Of a stretch of 64,000 nt of DNA, positions 50,222 through 59,873 are shown piece after piece. The notes below the pieces were generated by a model that worked only from the letters and a program-made list of their open reading frames with translations, had not been told where the DNA came from and did not search any database. The translations under genes were made by a program, and so were the position numbers. Position 1 is the stretch's first letter. Each line of letters starts with the position of its first letter. The stretch comes from Cyanobacteria bacterium MAG CAR3_bin_5 (lineage in GTDB: Bacteria; Cyanobacteriota; Cyanobacteriia; PCC-6307; Cyanobiaceae), in assembly GCA_026709085.1 (NCBI GenBank), contig JAPOTR010000022.1, forward strand, positions 1-64,000, written 5' to 3'.

Positions 50222-51046
50222 CTAGCCAACCGAATCGGGGCACAGGGACTTGTCCGGTGTGGCCTGTCCATTGACGATCCGCATCACCTGGGTGTGCAAC
50301 CGACCGTTGGCCTCCAGCCGCAGAAGGCGCCAGCCCGGCGCATCGGGATAGGCGCTGGGCTGGGCCGGTGAAATCTGCAGTGCCGTGGATGGACAGGCCA
50401 TGAGGGGCAGCGGGGTCTGCTGCTGCCAGGCTTGATGCACATGGCCAAACACCACCCCCTTCACCTGGGGGAAGCTCCGGAGAAGGCTCAGCAACCGCCC
50501 CGGCGCCTCCAGGGCGATGGGATCCATGCGCGGGGAGCCGATGATGGTGGGCGGGTGGTGCAGGGCCACCAGGCAGGGACCGGGATGGGTGGGGAGGATG
50601 CCGGCCAGCCAGTCCAGTTGCGCCGTGGAGATATGGCCTCCCTTGCAGCCGGCCACGTGGGAGTTCAGACCCACCACCAGCCAGTTGCCCACAGCCACGC
50701 CACAGGGAGCAACCCAGGCCTGTGGCCCCAGGCAGCTTCTCAGCAAATGGGGGTGATCATGGTTACCCGCCATCACCAGAGCAGGACTGCCACAGGTGGC
50801 CAGTTGATCCCGAAGTAATCCATAGGCGGACCAGGTTTCATCCTGGCCCAGGTCACCCGTCAGCAGGATGAGGTCAGGATCGACGCTGCATACGGAGCGA
50901 AGACAGCTCCGGAACCGGGCAAAGCTGTTGACGCCGCGATACCGCCCACCAGGGTCGGCCAACAGGTGAGGGTCTGTCAGTTGAGCCACTGTCCATGCTT
51001 CGGGATGTGCCAATGGCCGGAAAGGGTTGCTAGCTTTGCCCCACAT
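50222..51046 (-). CDS. Calcineurin-like metallophosphoesterase (CpdA-like)
   Basis: Probable cyclic-nucleotide or related phosphodiesterase. The five metal-binding blocks are present: QLTDPHLL, LTGDLGQDE, MAGNHDHPHLL, LVALHHPP and FGHVHQAW. The ATG at 51046 (MWGKASNPFRPL) gives 274 aa with the first motif near residue 24; in-frame starts at 51109 and 51178 are alternatives. The substrate cannot be read from the sequence. CpdA-type cAMP phosphodiesterases have this length and motif order. Confidence 0.85.
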   Translation of the reverse strand: MWGKASNPFRPLAHPEAWTVAQLTDPHLLADPGGRYRGVNSFARFRSCLRSVCSVDPDLILLTGDLGQDETWSAYGLLRDQLATCGSPALVMAGNHDHPHLLRSCLGPQAWVAPCGVAVGNWLVVGLNSHVAGCKGGHISTAQLDWLAGILPTHPGPCLVALHHPPTIIGSPRMDPIALEAPGRLLSLLRSFPQVKGVVFGHVHQAWQQQTPLPLMACPSTALQISPAQPSAYPDAPGWRLLRLEANGRLHTQVMRIVNGQATPDKSLCPDSVG

Positions 51047-51169
51047 TGCCACTGGGTCCGTTCGATTTTCATGGCATTCGTGCTCAGTGCCCCGGCACTT
51101 TGACGCCATGGAGATTGGGCGGGGAGTGTCTCCCTCAGTTGGTCCTGAGAGTCTGTCCAGACCGGTGCC

Positions 51170-51637
51170 TTGGCTCACGCCCTAGTCCCCACAATCCGCA
51201 GTCATGCCGAGGCCGCCGCCGGATCCCTGGGTCTGGTTGTGTGTGATGTGGCCATTCAGGCCCACCGCCAACCGCTGGCGGTGGTTGTCGCAATCCGCCG
51301 CCTGGATGGTGGTGACGTGTCTATTGTTCACTGTGAAAAGCTCAGCCGTCGTCTGGGGGTTCTCCTTGACGAAGCTGAACTGTTTGCAACGGCCTTTGTC
51401 CTGGAGGTGTCCAGCCCTGGCCTCAGCGAGGATCTGGTCAGTGATCGTGATTTTCAGAGCTTTCGTGGGTTCCCCGTGGAACTCCACCGCCAGCGGCAGG
51501 GGCATCATGACGTTATCCACGGCACCTTGATGGGCCGGGATGAGACCGTGGTCTGGCTGAACCGCAAGGGCCGCATCACCCGTGTTCCCCGTGGCGACGT
51601 GCTGCAGATCCGGCTCACCACCGGCCCGTCCGGCTAG
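51170..51637 (+). CDS. rimP: Ribosome maturation factor RimP
   Basis: Assists 30S assembly. 155 aa starting from TTG at 51170. Family phrases are LGLVVCDVAIQAHRQPLAVVVAIRR, CEKLSRRLGVLLDEAE, LEVSSPGLSEDLVSDRDFQSFRG and the C-terminal SH3-like segment ETVVWLNRKGRITRVPR. First gene of rimP-nusA-ylxR-infB, a conserved bacterial operon; nusA begins 36 bases downstream. Confidence 0.93.
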   Translation: MAHALVPTIRSHAEAAAGSLGLVVCDVAIQAHRQPLAVVVAIRRLDGGDVSIVHCEKLSRRLGVLLDEAELFATAFVLEVSSPGLSEDLVSDRDFQSFRGFPVELHRQRQGHHDVIHGTLMGRDETVVWLNRKGRITRVPRGDVLQIRLTTGPSG

Positions 51638-51673
51638 CCAGCCGCCCTTTCGTTATCCACAACCTGACCATCC

Positions 51674-53002
51674 ATGTCGCTCGTAATGCTTCCGGGCTTG
51701 GCGGCCCTGATCGAGAACATCAGCGAAGAGAAGAAGCTGCCCCCCAGTACGGTTGAGCAAGCTCTGCGGGAATCCCTCCTCAAGGGGTATGAAAAGTACC
51801 GGCGCACACAGATGCTGGGAAGCGGTGAAGATCCGTTCGAGGGGGATTATTTCGCGAACTTCGACGTCTCCCTCAGCCTTGACGAGGAAGGCTTCCAGGT
51901 TCTGGCCAGCAAGATCATCGTAGACCAGGTGGATAGCGAAGATCACCAGATCGCTCTGGTGGATGTGCAGCAGGTGGCGGAAGACGCCCAGATTGGCGAC
52001 ACGGTGGTGCTGGATGTCACGCCGGATCGGGACGACTTCGGCCGCATGGCCGCCACCCAGACAAAGCAGACCCTGGCCCAGCGGTTGCGGGACCACCAGC
52101 GTCACATGATCCAGGAGGAGTTTGCGGACCTGGAGGATCCTGTGCTCAGTGCCCGTGTCCTGCGCTTTGAACGCCAGAGCGTGATTATGGCTGTCAGTTC
52201 CGGTCTGGGACGGCCGGAAGTGGAGGCGGAGCTTCCACGGCGAGATCAGCTGATCAACGACAACTATCGCGCCAATGCCACCTTCCGGGTGTTTCTCAAG
52301 GAGGTGTCGGAGGTGCCGCGGCGAGGCCCTCAATTGTTTGTCTCACGGGCCAATGCGGGACTGGTGGTCTACCTGTTCGAGAACGAGGTCCCGGAAATCC
52401 AGGAGGGGTCCGTACGCATTGTGGCCGTGGCTCGGGAAGCCAATCCACCCTCCCGTTCCGTGGGGACACGAACCAAGGTGTCTGTAGACAGCACGGAGCG
52501 GGAAGTGGACCCTGTGGGCGCCTGCATCGGGGCTCGTGGTTCCCGGATCCAGCAGGTGGTCAATGAACTCCGGGGCGAGAAGATTGACGTGATCCGCTGG
52601 TCGGCGGATCCGGCCCAGTACATTGCCCATTCCCTGAGCCCCGCCAAGGTGGGTCAGGTGCGGCTGGTGGATCCTGAAGCCCGGCATGCCCATGTGCTTG
52701 TTCCCCCGGACCAGTTGAGCCTGGCCATTGGCCGTCAGGGGCAAAACGTCCGCTTGGCCGCACGACTCACGGGGTGGAAGATCGACATTAAAAACTCCAT
52801 GGAGTACGACCAGGGAAAAGAGGACGCCATCGTGGCCAAGCTCATCGCGCAGCGGCAGAAGGAGGAAAAGGCCCAAGTGGAAGCAGAGGCGCGCATCAAG
52901 GCGGAACAGGCCATGCGCGCCGAGGAGGATGCTCGCCTGCGGGAGCTCTATCCCCAGCGGGATGATCTTGACGGTCAGGCGCTCTGGCAACAACAGCAAT
53001 GA
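51674..53002 (+). CDS. nusA: Transcription termination/antitermination factor NusA
   Basis: RNA-polymerase-bound elongation factor. The 442-aa protein has the N-terminal RNAP-binding domain (LAALIENISEEKKLPPSTVEQALRESLLKGYE), an S1 domain (IGDTVVLDVTPDRDDFGRMAA), and KH1/KH2 (GACIGARGSRIQQVVNELRGEKIDVIRW, LSLAIGRQGQNVRLAARLTGWKIDI). The tail is short, charged and Glu/Lys-rich, without the C-terminal acidic repeats of E. coli NusA, as in other cyanobacteria. Its stop overlaps the ylxR start (ATGA). It works on the same polymerase whose beta-prime subunits carry the large insertions here. Confidence 0.97.
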   Translation: MSLVMLPGLAALIENISEEKKLPPSTVEQALRESLLKGYEKYRRTQMLGSGEDPFEGDYFANFDVSLSLDEEGFQVLASKIIVDQVDSEDHQIALVDVQQVAEDAQIGDTVVLDVTPDRDDFGRMAATQTKQTLAQRLRDHQRHMIQEEFADLEDPVLSARVLRFERQSVIMAVSSGLGRPEVEAELPRRDQLINDNYRANATFRVFLKEVSEVPRRGPQLFVSRANAGLVVYLFENEVPEIQEGSVRIVAVAREANPPSRSVGTRTKVSVDSTEREVDPVGACIGARGSRIQQVVNELRGEKIDVIRWSADPAQYIAHSLSPAKVGQVRLVDPEARHAHVLVPPDQLSLAIGRQGQNVRLAARLTGWKIDIKNSMEYDQGKEDAIVAKLIAQRQKEEKAQVEAEARIKAEQAMRAEEDARLRELYPQRDDLDGQALWQQQQ

Positions 53003-53313
53003 GCACCACCCGCAAGCCGGTTGTGAGACGTTGTGTGAGTTGCGCCTGCCTGAAGGACCGCACCCGGATGCTGCGGCTGGTGCGGCTGGCGTCCGGGGGC
53101 CTGGGCCTGGGCAAGGGGTTCGGCCGCTCCGCCTATGTGTGCCGGTCCAGGCGTTGCCTGCAAGACGCCCGGCGACGAAAACGCATCCAGAAAAGTCTGC
53201 GGATTCCCGATCATTCCGCCATTGACGCCACATTGGCAGCCGAACTGGACACGGTTGAGCCGCACAATTGCCGCACAACTAAGGAGACCGGTCAGGATTT
53301 TCCTGTAGGATGA
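52999..53313 (+). CDS. ylxR: YlxR family (DUF448) RNA-binding protein
   Basis: A 104-aa basic protein with the YlxR signature: RRCVSCACLKDRTRMLRLVR, a GRSAYVCRSRRCLQDARRRKRI middle and an RNA-binding surface of arginines. It overlaps nusA by ATGA, which implies coupling, and precedes infB by 249 bases. Family members bind RNA and have been reported to influence RNase P or transcription; the role here is undetermined. I see no gene in the gap before infB. Confidence 0.93.
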   Translation: MSTTRKPVVRRCVSCACLKDRTRMLRLVRLASGGLGLGKGFGRSAYVCRSRRCLQDARRRKRIQKSLRIPDHSAIDATLAAELDTVEPHNCRTTKETGQDFPVG

Positions 53314-53562
53314 CAGGGCTTTCCCGTGCCGCAGCCTTTGATCTTACCTCCACTCTCCAGTCCGGCGCCACAAGCCCCACGGCTTTTGTCCTATAGACTC
53401 AAGTGGTTCTCGTCTGCAAGCTTTTCCGAAGGGAGGTCTTGCAGAGCCAAGGTTTTGGCGAGACTCTCCAGCAGTGCTCGCCTGCCCTGGGGCAGGATGT
53501 CAACAGCCCTTGCATAAAGGAGGGCTTGATGGGGCAGCCCTCATCGCTCGTCTGGAGTACGC

Positions 53563-56500
53563 ATGACCAAAAGCGGCAAAGTCCGTATCAATCAGCTTTC
53601 GCGCGCCTTTGACATTCACTGGCACGTTATTTTTGATGCTGCAAAGAAGCTTTCCATTCCCGTTAAGAGCCACAGCGGCTCAATCACTGAGGGGCAGGCC
53701 GAAATCGTCATTGGCCACCTTGTGGACAAAGGTCACCTGACGGAAGATCTGGCGTCCGCCTACAAAAACAAGGCCGTCCGGAAGGAGAAGGCCGTTGCAT
53801 CAGACAAGCCCGCTCAGGTTCAACCAGCCTCCCGGGTGAAAGCCAAGGCGGCGGCGACCGCACGACCAGCACCGGCACAAGCCTCCGCCCCACGCAAGCC
53901 TGCCCCCAAGCCTTCTCCTGCTGATCAGAAACTCCATAGAAAGCCATCCCGACCAGCCAAGGAGCCTGCCCCCGTCCCTGTCAGGCGGGCCACCGCCCCT
54001 GGGAGCAAGAAGGATCCGCAGCGCCCCAGTGTGGTCAAGGTCAAGGCCAAACCAGCGGGTCAGTCCGCCAAAGGGAAGACCGTTGGCAAGGGGGCAGGGG
54101 CAAAGTCGGGTCTTACATTGCTGAAACCGCCGTCTGCGGAACCCAAGCCGTTTCAGAAGCCCAGGCTGGTGCGGCCCACTGCGGTGCGACCCACTGTGCC
54201 CACGAGGCCTCCAGAGGCTACGACAACTGCCGGGGCAGGAAAGGCCCCCAAGGCACAGGCAGGCTCCCCAGGGGGCAAATCACCATCTGTGATCAGCAAG
54301 CCGTTAAAGGTGTCTGCTGTGGTCACAAAAGCAGCCACAAAGCCGGCCAAGAGGACTCCACAAGCGTCATCGACCGGTGATCATCGCCCCAAGGGGATCA
54401 CTCCACCGGACAAGGTGGCAAAACTGGCCGTGGCCAAGCAGCCGCCTCCGCTCATGGAGCCTCCCAAGCCTGCGGCCGCCAAATCCCCTGTTGACGAGAA
54501 GCCGGTTCGCAAGTCCACTGGTCGCACCAGCCCCCCATCATCCCCAACCTCCCCACCGACTCCCAGACCGGCAAAAGATCAGCGCTTGCGTTCAGGAGGC
54601 AGGTCGGCAACAGTTTCCCCCACCAGGAAGCCCTCCCTGTCTGCTGCCCCCAAGGTTTCCAGTGGCCCCGGTCGTCCCCCACAAGCCGCCAAGGCGATGG
54701 ATCAACCACTCCGTCGTCCCGGTGCAAAAGCTCCACGCTCTGTGGTGGCATCCGGGATGCCCCGTTCCCGGTCGTCAGCATTGGGGGGGCGTTCTGATGG
54801 CGCCCGGTCAACCCAATCTACCCCCCAGGCACGGCCGCCTGTAAGGCAACCTCAAATCGTGGCGCGCCGTCCCAACACCAGGACGGAAAAGCCCGTCACC
54901 CCGCAGCGCTCCGGATCCGGGGGTGTGGATGCGCCGCCACAACAGAACCGTCCGGAATTTGTGGGACGTCTCCAGCGCGGCGGCGCCAGCGGCAACCCAA
55001 TTGTACGGGACAGTCCCGCAACCGGTGAGCGGCGCCCCAAACCCCCTGGACTCTCCCGCACGTCGGAACTGGTGGGCCGCCCCCTGCATCGCACCGCAGG
55101 CGGTGGCCCTCCGGGCGTCAGCCGTCCTGGAGGGCCTGGATCCGAGCGGCCCCAGGGGGGACTTCCCCCGGGGGTGCGACGGCCTGCGGCCCCCAGTGAA
55201 GTTCTCGGTAAGGAGGGGACTTCCGGGTCCGCGCCGACCGCAGTGCGACCCAAGCACGATCCCAAAACATCGACGGAATCCCCCACCCCGCCGCGCCGCC
55301 CCGGACCGCCCCGGACCGGCGTTCCCGGTGGTCGCGCCCGCACCGCTGCCGGTGGGCGATCCAGGCGTCAGGATTGGGACGATTCGGCCCGCCTGGAGCA
55401 GTTGCGACGTGGTGGCGCTGCCAGCAGCAAACAGCGTACCAAGGTTCACATCATCGGCATCCATGACGAAGACGTCAACGCTGGTGAGGGCTTTGCCAGC
55501 GAAGGGGCTGCTGCGGTGCTTTCCGCGTCATTGGCCCGCCCTTCCGGCAAGCCCCAGGGCGGGACAGGGCAACCCGCCATCAAGACAAAGCGGCGTAAGA
55601 AGCCCAAGGAGACAGCCCGGCAACGGCAACGGCGGCGAGCCATGGAACTGCGGCAAGCCCGGGAGGCCAAGCAGCAGCGTCCTGAAATGCTTGTGGTTCC
55701 GGAAGGGAATCTGACGGTCCAGGAGCTGGCCGAGGCCCTTGGCGTGGACAGTTCGGACATCATCAAATCCTTGTTCTTCAAAGGCATCTCGGCAACGGTG
55801 ACCCAATCCCTGGATCTGCCGGCCATCGAGAAGGTGGCCGAGGAGTTCGGGGTGCCCGTTGTGGAGGACGATGTTGAAGCGGCCGCCAAGAAGACGGTTG
55901 CCATGATTGAGGACGAGGACTTTGGGAACCTCAGCCGGCGTCCGCCCGTGGTGACGGTGATGGGCCATGTGGACCATGGCAAGACCAGCCTGCTGGATGC
56001 TATTCGCAGCACCCGTGTGGCGGCAGGAGAGGCTGGCGGCATTACCCAGCACATTGGCGCCTACCAGGTGGAGGTGGTCCATGAGGAGAAGCCTTCCCTC
56101 ATCACCTTCCTGGATACCCCCGGTCACGAGGCTTTCACAGCCATGCGGGCGCGGGGCGCCAAGGTGACCGATATTGCCGTCCTGGTGGTTGCCGCTGATG
56201 ATGGCGTGCGCCCGCAAACCCTTGAGGCCATCAGCCATGCCCGGGCTGCGGAGGTGCCCATCGTGGTGGCCATCAACAAGATGGACAAGGAGGGCGCCAA
56301 CTCGGACCGGGTGCGGCAGGAGTTGGCCGACCACGGTTTGATGAGTGAGGAGTGGGGGGGCGACACGGTCATGGTCCCTGTCAGCGCACTCAAGGGTCAG
56401 AACATTGACAAGCTGCTGGAGATGATCCTTCTGGTGAGCGATGTGGAAGATCTGCAGGCCAATCCCGAGCGGCTGGCTAGAGGAACCGTGGTGGAGGCCC

Positions 56501-57465
56501 ACCTGGACAAGGCCAAGGGTCCGGTGGCCACCCTGCTGGTTCAGAACGGCACCCTGCGACCTGGTGACGTGATTGCCGCCGGGCCGGTTCTGGGCAAGAT
56601 TCGGGCCATGGTCAATGACCGGGGTGAACGGCTCATGGAAGCTCTCCCCTCTGCTGCCGTGGAAGCCCTTGGCTTCAGTGAAGTGCCCACGGCGGGGGAT
56701 GCCTTCGAGGTGTTTGCGGATGAGAAGGCTGCCCGCGCTGTGGTGAGTGACAGGGTCAGCGATGCCCGCACAGCCCGGTTGGCCCAGCAGATGGCCAGTC
56801 GTCGCGTCAGCCTCACAGCCCTGTCGGATCAAGCAGCCGAGGGTGAACTCAAGGAACTCAACCTCATTCTCAAGACCGATGTTCAGGGGTCTCTGGAGGC
56901 CATTCTGGGGTCCCTCGAACAGCTCTCTCAAGAAGAGGTGCAGATTCGTGTCCTGTTGTCGTCCCCCGGAGAGATCACGGAAACCGACATTGATCTGGCC
57001 ACCGCCTCGGGCGCCGTGGTCATCGGCTTTAACACCTCCATGGCCAGTGGTGCGCGACGAGCTGCGGAAGCTGCTTCCGTAGACGTGCGCAACTATGACG
57101 TCATCTATAAACTTCTGGAGGACATCCAGGGAGCCATGGAGGGCCTGCTGGAACCGGAGTTGGTGGAAGAGCCCCTGGGCTGGGCAGAGGTGCGTGCTGT
57201 CTTCTCCGTCGGCAACGGGGCCGTTGCCGGGTGTTACGTCACGGAAGGCAAGCTGCAGCGCAACTGCCGGCTACGGGTGCGTCGGGGCAGTCAGGTGGTC
57301 CATGAAGGGGATCTGGACTCTCTCCGCCGCATCAAGGACGGGGTGAAGGAGGTCAATGCCGGCTACGAATGTGGCGTGGGCGTGAGTCGCTTCACGGGTT
57401 GGCAGGAGGGGGACCGGCTGGAAGCCTTCTCGATGGTCATGGTGCGGCGCACCTTGAACGTTTGA
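53563..57465 (+). CDS. infB: Translation initiation factor IF-2
   Basis: GTPase delivering initiator tRNA to the 30S subunit. 1300 aa. The first 55 residues form an IF2_N domain ([24 protein letters not shown]), followed by a long Pro/Ala/Lys/Arg-rich low-complexity linker to about residue 620, a second IF2_N ([27 protein letters not shown]) and the G domain. The G motifs are [12 protein letters not shown] (about residue 801), [15 protein letters not shown] and SALKGQNI. Domains II, III and IV are complete to the end. The linker is variable and long, as in other cyanobacteria. Last gene of the nusA operon. Confidence 0.98.
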   Translation: MTKSGKVRINQLSRAFDIHWHVIFDAAKKLSIPVKSHSGSITEGQAEIVIGHLVDKGHLTEDLASAYKNKAVRKEKAVASDKPAQVQPASRVKAKAAATARPAPAQASAPRKPAPKPSPADQKLHRKPSRPAKEPAPVPVRRATAPGSKKDPQRPSVVKVKAKPAGQSAKGKTVGKGAGAKSGLTLLKPPSAEPKPFQKPRLVRPTAVRPTVPTRPPEATTTAGAGKAPKAQAGSPGGKSPSVISKPLKVSAVVTKAATKPAKRTPQASSTGDHRPKGITPPDKVAKLAVAKQPPPLMEPPKPAAAKSPVDEKPVRKSTGRTSPPSSPTSPPTPRPAKDQRLRSGGRSATVSPTRKPSLSAAPKVSSGPGRPPQAAKAMDQPLRRPGAKAPRSVVASGMPRSRSSALGGRSDGARSTQSTPQARPPVRQPQIVARRPNTRTEKPVTPQRSGSGGVDAPPQQNRPEFVGRLQRGGASGNPIVRDSPATGERRPKPPGLSRTSELVGRPLHRTAGGGPPGVSRPGGPGSERPQGGLPPGVRRPAAPSEVLGKEGTSGSAPTAVRPKHDPKTSTESPTPPRRPGPPRTGVPGGRARTAAGGRSRRQDWDDSARLEQLRRGGAASSKQRTKVHIIGIHDEDVNAGEGFASEGAAAVLSASLARPSGKPQGGTGQPAIKTKRRKKPKETARQRQRRRAMELRQAREAKQQRPEMLVVPEGNLTVQELAEALGVDSSDIIKSLFFKGISATVTQSLDLPAIEKVAEEFGVPVVEDDVEAAAKKTVAMIEDEDFGNLSRRPPVVTVMGHVDHGKTSLLDAIRSTRVAAGEAGGITQHIGAYQVEVVHEEKPSLITFLDTPGHEAFTAMRARGAKVTDIAVLVVAADDGVRPQTLEAISHARAAEVPIVVAINKMDKEGANSDRVRQELADHGLMSEEWGGDTVMVPVSALKGQNIDKLLEMILLVSDVEDLQANPERLARGTVVEAHLDKAKGPVATLLVQNGTLRPGDVIAAGPVLGKIRAMVNDRGERLMEALPSAAVEALGFSEVPTAGDAFEVFADEKAARAVVSDRVSDARTARLAQQMASRRVSLTALSDQAAEGELKELNLILKTDVQGSLEAILGSLEQLSQEEVQIRVLLSSPGEITETDIDLATASGAVVIGFNTSMASGARRAAEAASVDVRNYDVIYKLLEDIQGAMEGLLEPELVEEPLGWAEVRAVFSVGNGAVAGCYVTEGKLQRNCRLRVRRGSQVVHEGDLDSLRRIKDGVKEVNAGYECGVGVSRFTGWQEGDRLEAFSMVMVRRTLNV

Positions 57466-57495
57466 GGTGGGCCGTTCCGCGGCGTCTCTGCAGCG

Positions 57496-57798
57496 TCAGC
57501 GCCCCTTCTGCGGCGTGCGTTCTCCGCTCTGGCCTGGGTTCGTCTCGGGCCTGGGGGAGCGGTCCTTCCAAAGCAGGTAGCCAAACAACACCACCGCCCC
57601 CACCTGGATGAGCACATCGTTCAGGTCCACGGTTTCTTGACCCACCAGCCGCAACACCATGATCGCCAGCCCCAGGGCTGCCGAGGCCTCCAGCGCAATC
57701 CACAGGGACCGCCGCAGGCTCTGCCATGGGGTCCTTAACTCTTCTTGAAGTTTGGCTTTGAGTTGGGGATCCAGAGGATCGGGGGATGGGGGAGCCAT
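57496..57798 (-). CDS. DUF3493 (LPA3-like) membrane protein
   Basis: 100 aa, recognised from the conserved cyanobacterial/plastid pattern LDPQLKAKLQEELRTPWQSLRRSLW followed by two hydrophobic segments (IALEASAALGLAIMVLRLV and VLIQVGAVVLFGYLLW) and a charged tail. Plant relatives (LPA3) take part in photosystem II assembly; a similar role here is inference. It converges on infB (30 bases between ends) and diverges from tRNA-Thr. Confidence 0.83.
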   Translation of the reverse strand: MAPPSPDPLDPQLKAKLQEELRTPWQSLRRSLWIALEASAALGLAIMVLRLVGQETVDLNDVLIQVGAVVLFGYLLWKDRSPRPETNPGQSGERTPQKGR

Positions 57799-57837
57799 GG
57801 TGGTTTGAACTGTCGCTAACTTAGGATTCCATGGTTA

Positions 57838-57910
57838 GCCGCTGTAGCTCAGTTGGTAGAGCAACGCTTTCGTAAAGCGTGGGTCGTCGGTTCAAGTCCG
57901 GTCAGCGGCT
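57838..57910 (+). tRNA. tRNA-Thr (anticodon CGT)
   Basis: A 73-base cloverleaf with perfect acceptor stem GCCGCTG/CAGCGGC and discriminator T. The D-arm is GCTCAGTTGGTAGAGC. The anticodon stem ACGCT/AGCGT encloses loop TTCGTAA with anticodon CGT. The T-loop reads GGTTCAAGTCC. CCA is not encoded. Confidence 0.92.
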
Positions 57911-58231
57911 TGATGGTGAAGTGACCGGAAACTGTGTCCTTGGTCACTGTTTTAAGATACGAACGCTGTTGTTTCCGCTCGGAGGCGCAATGGTTCGGAT
58001 CAGTTGGTCTCTCTCTGGTGATCGCAACCACGAAACTGTGGCGTTCCACGAGGCGCGGCACCGCCGCCGCCAGTTGGAGGCCCAGGGTGCAGTTGTCTAC
58101 TGGAGTGAAAGGGTCTGCCACCCCCACCCCTGCTGACGATCATGGGCGCCATGTGAGGAACAGCCCCTGGGCCTTGAGAACAGTGTCCAGGCTCAGGGCT
58201 CAATCATGACTTCCGGTCCAAAAGAAGAGGA

Positions 58232-58453
58232 CTAGAACAGCAGGGAGAAGGTGAGCGTGAGGAAATGCCCCGGTTCGGTGTTCCTGCCGGGAGTAGGCTG
58301 CCAGCGCCCACAACGGGCCGTAGCTCCTGCTGGTGGGGGAGAGAGGCGTCATTTTTCATATTGGCGCCTGGCTCACAGACTCCACAGCAGCACCCTCGGG
58401 TTGGAGGGAGAGTGTGCCCCAACCGTAGCCGGCCACGACCCTCGTTCACAGTG
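58232..58453 (-). pseudogene. Decayed autotransporter barrel end
   Basis: Three short minus-strand pieces, each in a different frame, line up with the end of the intact autotransporter at 18-20 kb: VAGYGWGTLSLQPEG (there VAGYGWGSLSVKPDDG), then SRSYGPLWALAAYSRQ (there RRSYGILWSLAPYARQ), then LTLTFSLLF-stop (there LGLRFSLLF-stop). The frameshifts and the missing middle (about 100 residues) make it a relic. The 320 bases upstream, 57911-58231, carry no gene I can support on either strand. Confidence 0.7.
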
Positions 58454-58571
58454 CTGATTTCAATTGTTCCCTCATCAACGGGCTTGTGTACCCTGGCCTC
58501 ACCGCAATCGGTGACCACCAGCACCGGCCACGGCGTTGCCGCGCCGGAAAAGTTGTCCAAGCTTAAGGTTC

Positions 58572-59087
58572 TCAGGCGGAGGCCACGGTGGGGTCAAGTT
58601 GGTCCCGTTCCGCATGAAGCTCGTCAGCGAGGCGTTGATCCCCCAGGGTCAGGCTTGTTGTGACGCCTGTTGTCGTGCTGTGGCCAGTCACGAGACCACG
58701 ACCTGTCAATGGGTTCAGCCTGTTTTCCTTGAGCCAGCTTTGCCATGAGGCCACCAGGGACCGGGCCTCCTGATGCACAGCCTCCGCCAGATGCATCATG
58801 CGCCGCGGGCGCCCCCGCTTGGGGCAGCGCTTGGAATAGCTGGTGACGGCCCCTTGGCGATCCAGGAACTCAATGGCCTGTTGCAGCATGGTTTCCGAGA
58901 TGCGCAGGTGGGGGTAGGACTTGGCCAGCTTGTTGGTCATGGCTGTGGGGTAGTCGTCCTTCTCAAGCAAGCACTCCAGAATCCAGCAGACCGCCAACTC
59001 CAGACCCAGGTATTGAACCGGCGGTTCGGCAAAGAAGCGCTGAATGTCAGGGAGGCCCATGGTGGCCAGTTGACGTCGAGAAGCCAT
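58572..59087 (-). CDS. Conserved cyanobacterial protein, possible winged-helix (PadR-like) regulator
   Basis: 171 aa, starting MASRRQLATMGLPDIQRFFAE. The central part (LGLELAVCWILECLLEKDDYPTAM, ISETMLQQAIEFLDRQGAVTSYS, KRGRPRRMMHL) reads like a winged helix: helices, a recognition helix followed by a wing-like turn, and a basic patch. I recall similar proteins throughout marine picocyanobacteria, but no characterised member. DNA binding is inference. Divergent from the RNase D-like gene, 98 bases between starts. Confidence 0.65.
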   Translation of the reverse strand: MASRRQLATMGLPDIQRFFAEPPVQYLGLELAVCWILECLLEKDDYPTAMTNKLAKSYPHLRISETMLQQAIEFLDRQGAVTSYSKRCPKRGRPRRMMHLAEAVHQEARSLVASWQSWLKENRLNPLTGRGLVTGHSTTTGVTTSLTLGDQRLADELHAERDQLDPTVASA

Positions 59088-59185
59088 CGCGGTCCTGTGG
59101 AGCTATCCACGGGTTAGGTCCGATCATTTTGATTTTCAAGGTGGATTTGTGAAGGAATAGGCAAGCTTGGAAGTGTTCCTGCCCC

Positions 59186-59848
59186 ATGCCCGTCTGTTCC
59201 ATGCCCAGTCAAGCGTCCAGTCAAGCCGCCCGGTTCGCTGTTTTTGATGGTGACCTCAGTCAGGAGTGGGCCTCCTTCTACAGCAGCAGTGACGCCCTCG
59301 CCGTGGATACGGAAGCCATGGGACTTTGCCATGGTCGTGACCGCCTCTGCCTGGTGCAGATTGCCGACCGGGAGGATCGGGTCTGCTGCGTGCGCATTGC
59401 CCGTGGCCAGACCCGGTCCCCGCGCCTGCAGCAGTTGATGGAATCGGACCATACCGTGAAGGTGTTCCACTACGCCCGTTTCGATGTGGCTGCCCTCCGT
59501 CAGGGCCTTGACATTGCGGTGCAGCCGGTTTTCTGCACCAAGATCGGCAGCCGTCTGGCCCGCACCTATTCCCCCCGCCACGGCCTCAAGGACATGGTCC
59601 AGGAGTTGTGCGGAGTGGAACTGGACAAGGGGGCCCAGAGCAGCGACTGGGGACGGGTGGACCAACTCACGGAACGGCAGTTGGCCTATGCCGCCAACGA
59701 CGTGCGCTTCCTCCTGGGCGCCATGGACCGCTTGCGGGACATGCTGGCCCGTGAAGAGCGTCTGGAGTTGGCCCGGCGTTGCTTCGCCTGTGTGCCCACA
59801 CTGGCGGAACTGGATCGCCAGCACTTTGGCAGCATCTTTGAGCACTGA
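59186..59848 (+). CDS. Ribonuclease D-like 3'-5' exonuclease
   Basis: A 220-aa single-domain DEDDy exonuclease, without the HRDC domains of E. coli RNase D; this short form is usual in cyanobacteria. The active-site blocks are readable: AVDTEAMGL (D, E), KVFHYARFDVAALRQ (D) and QLAYAANDVRFLL (Y, D). Substrate unknown; probably tRNA or other structured RNA 3' ends. The start may be the first ATG or the one five codons later. cbiX follows 25 bases downstream on the same strand. Confidence 0.85.
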   Translation: MPVCSMPSQASSQAARFAVFDGDLSQEWASFYSSSDALAVDTEAMGLCHGRDRLCLVQIADREDRVCCVRIARGQTRSPRLQQLMESDHTVKVFHYARFDVAALRQGLDIAVQPVFCTKIGSRLARTYSPRHGLKDMVQELCGVELDKGAQSSDWGRVDQLTERQLAYAANDVRFLLGAMDRLRDMLAREERLELARRCFACVPTLAELDRQHFGSIFEH

Positions 59849-59873
59849 ACAACCCATGGGGCAAGGAGAATCG

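Noticed and set aside
53326-53562. Small frames between ylxR and infB
   Set aside because: Short, no homology, and they run into infB out of frame; probably leader sequence.
57849-58127. Minus-strand frame ending in the tRNA-Thr antisense
   Set aside because: The C-terminal part is just translated tRNA complement; the rest has no recognisable domain and no ribosome site.
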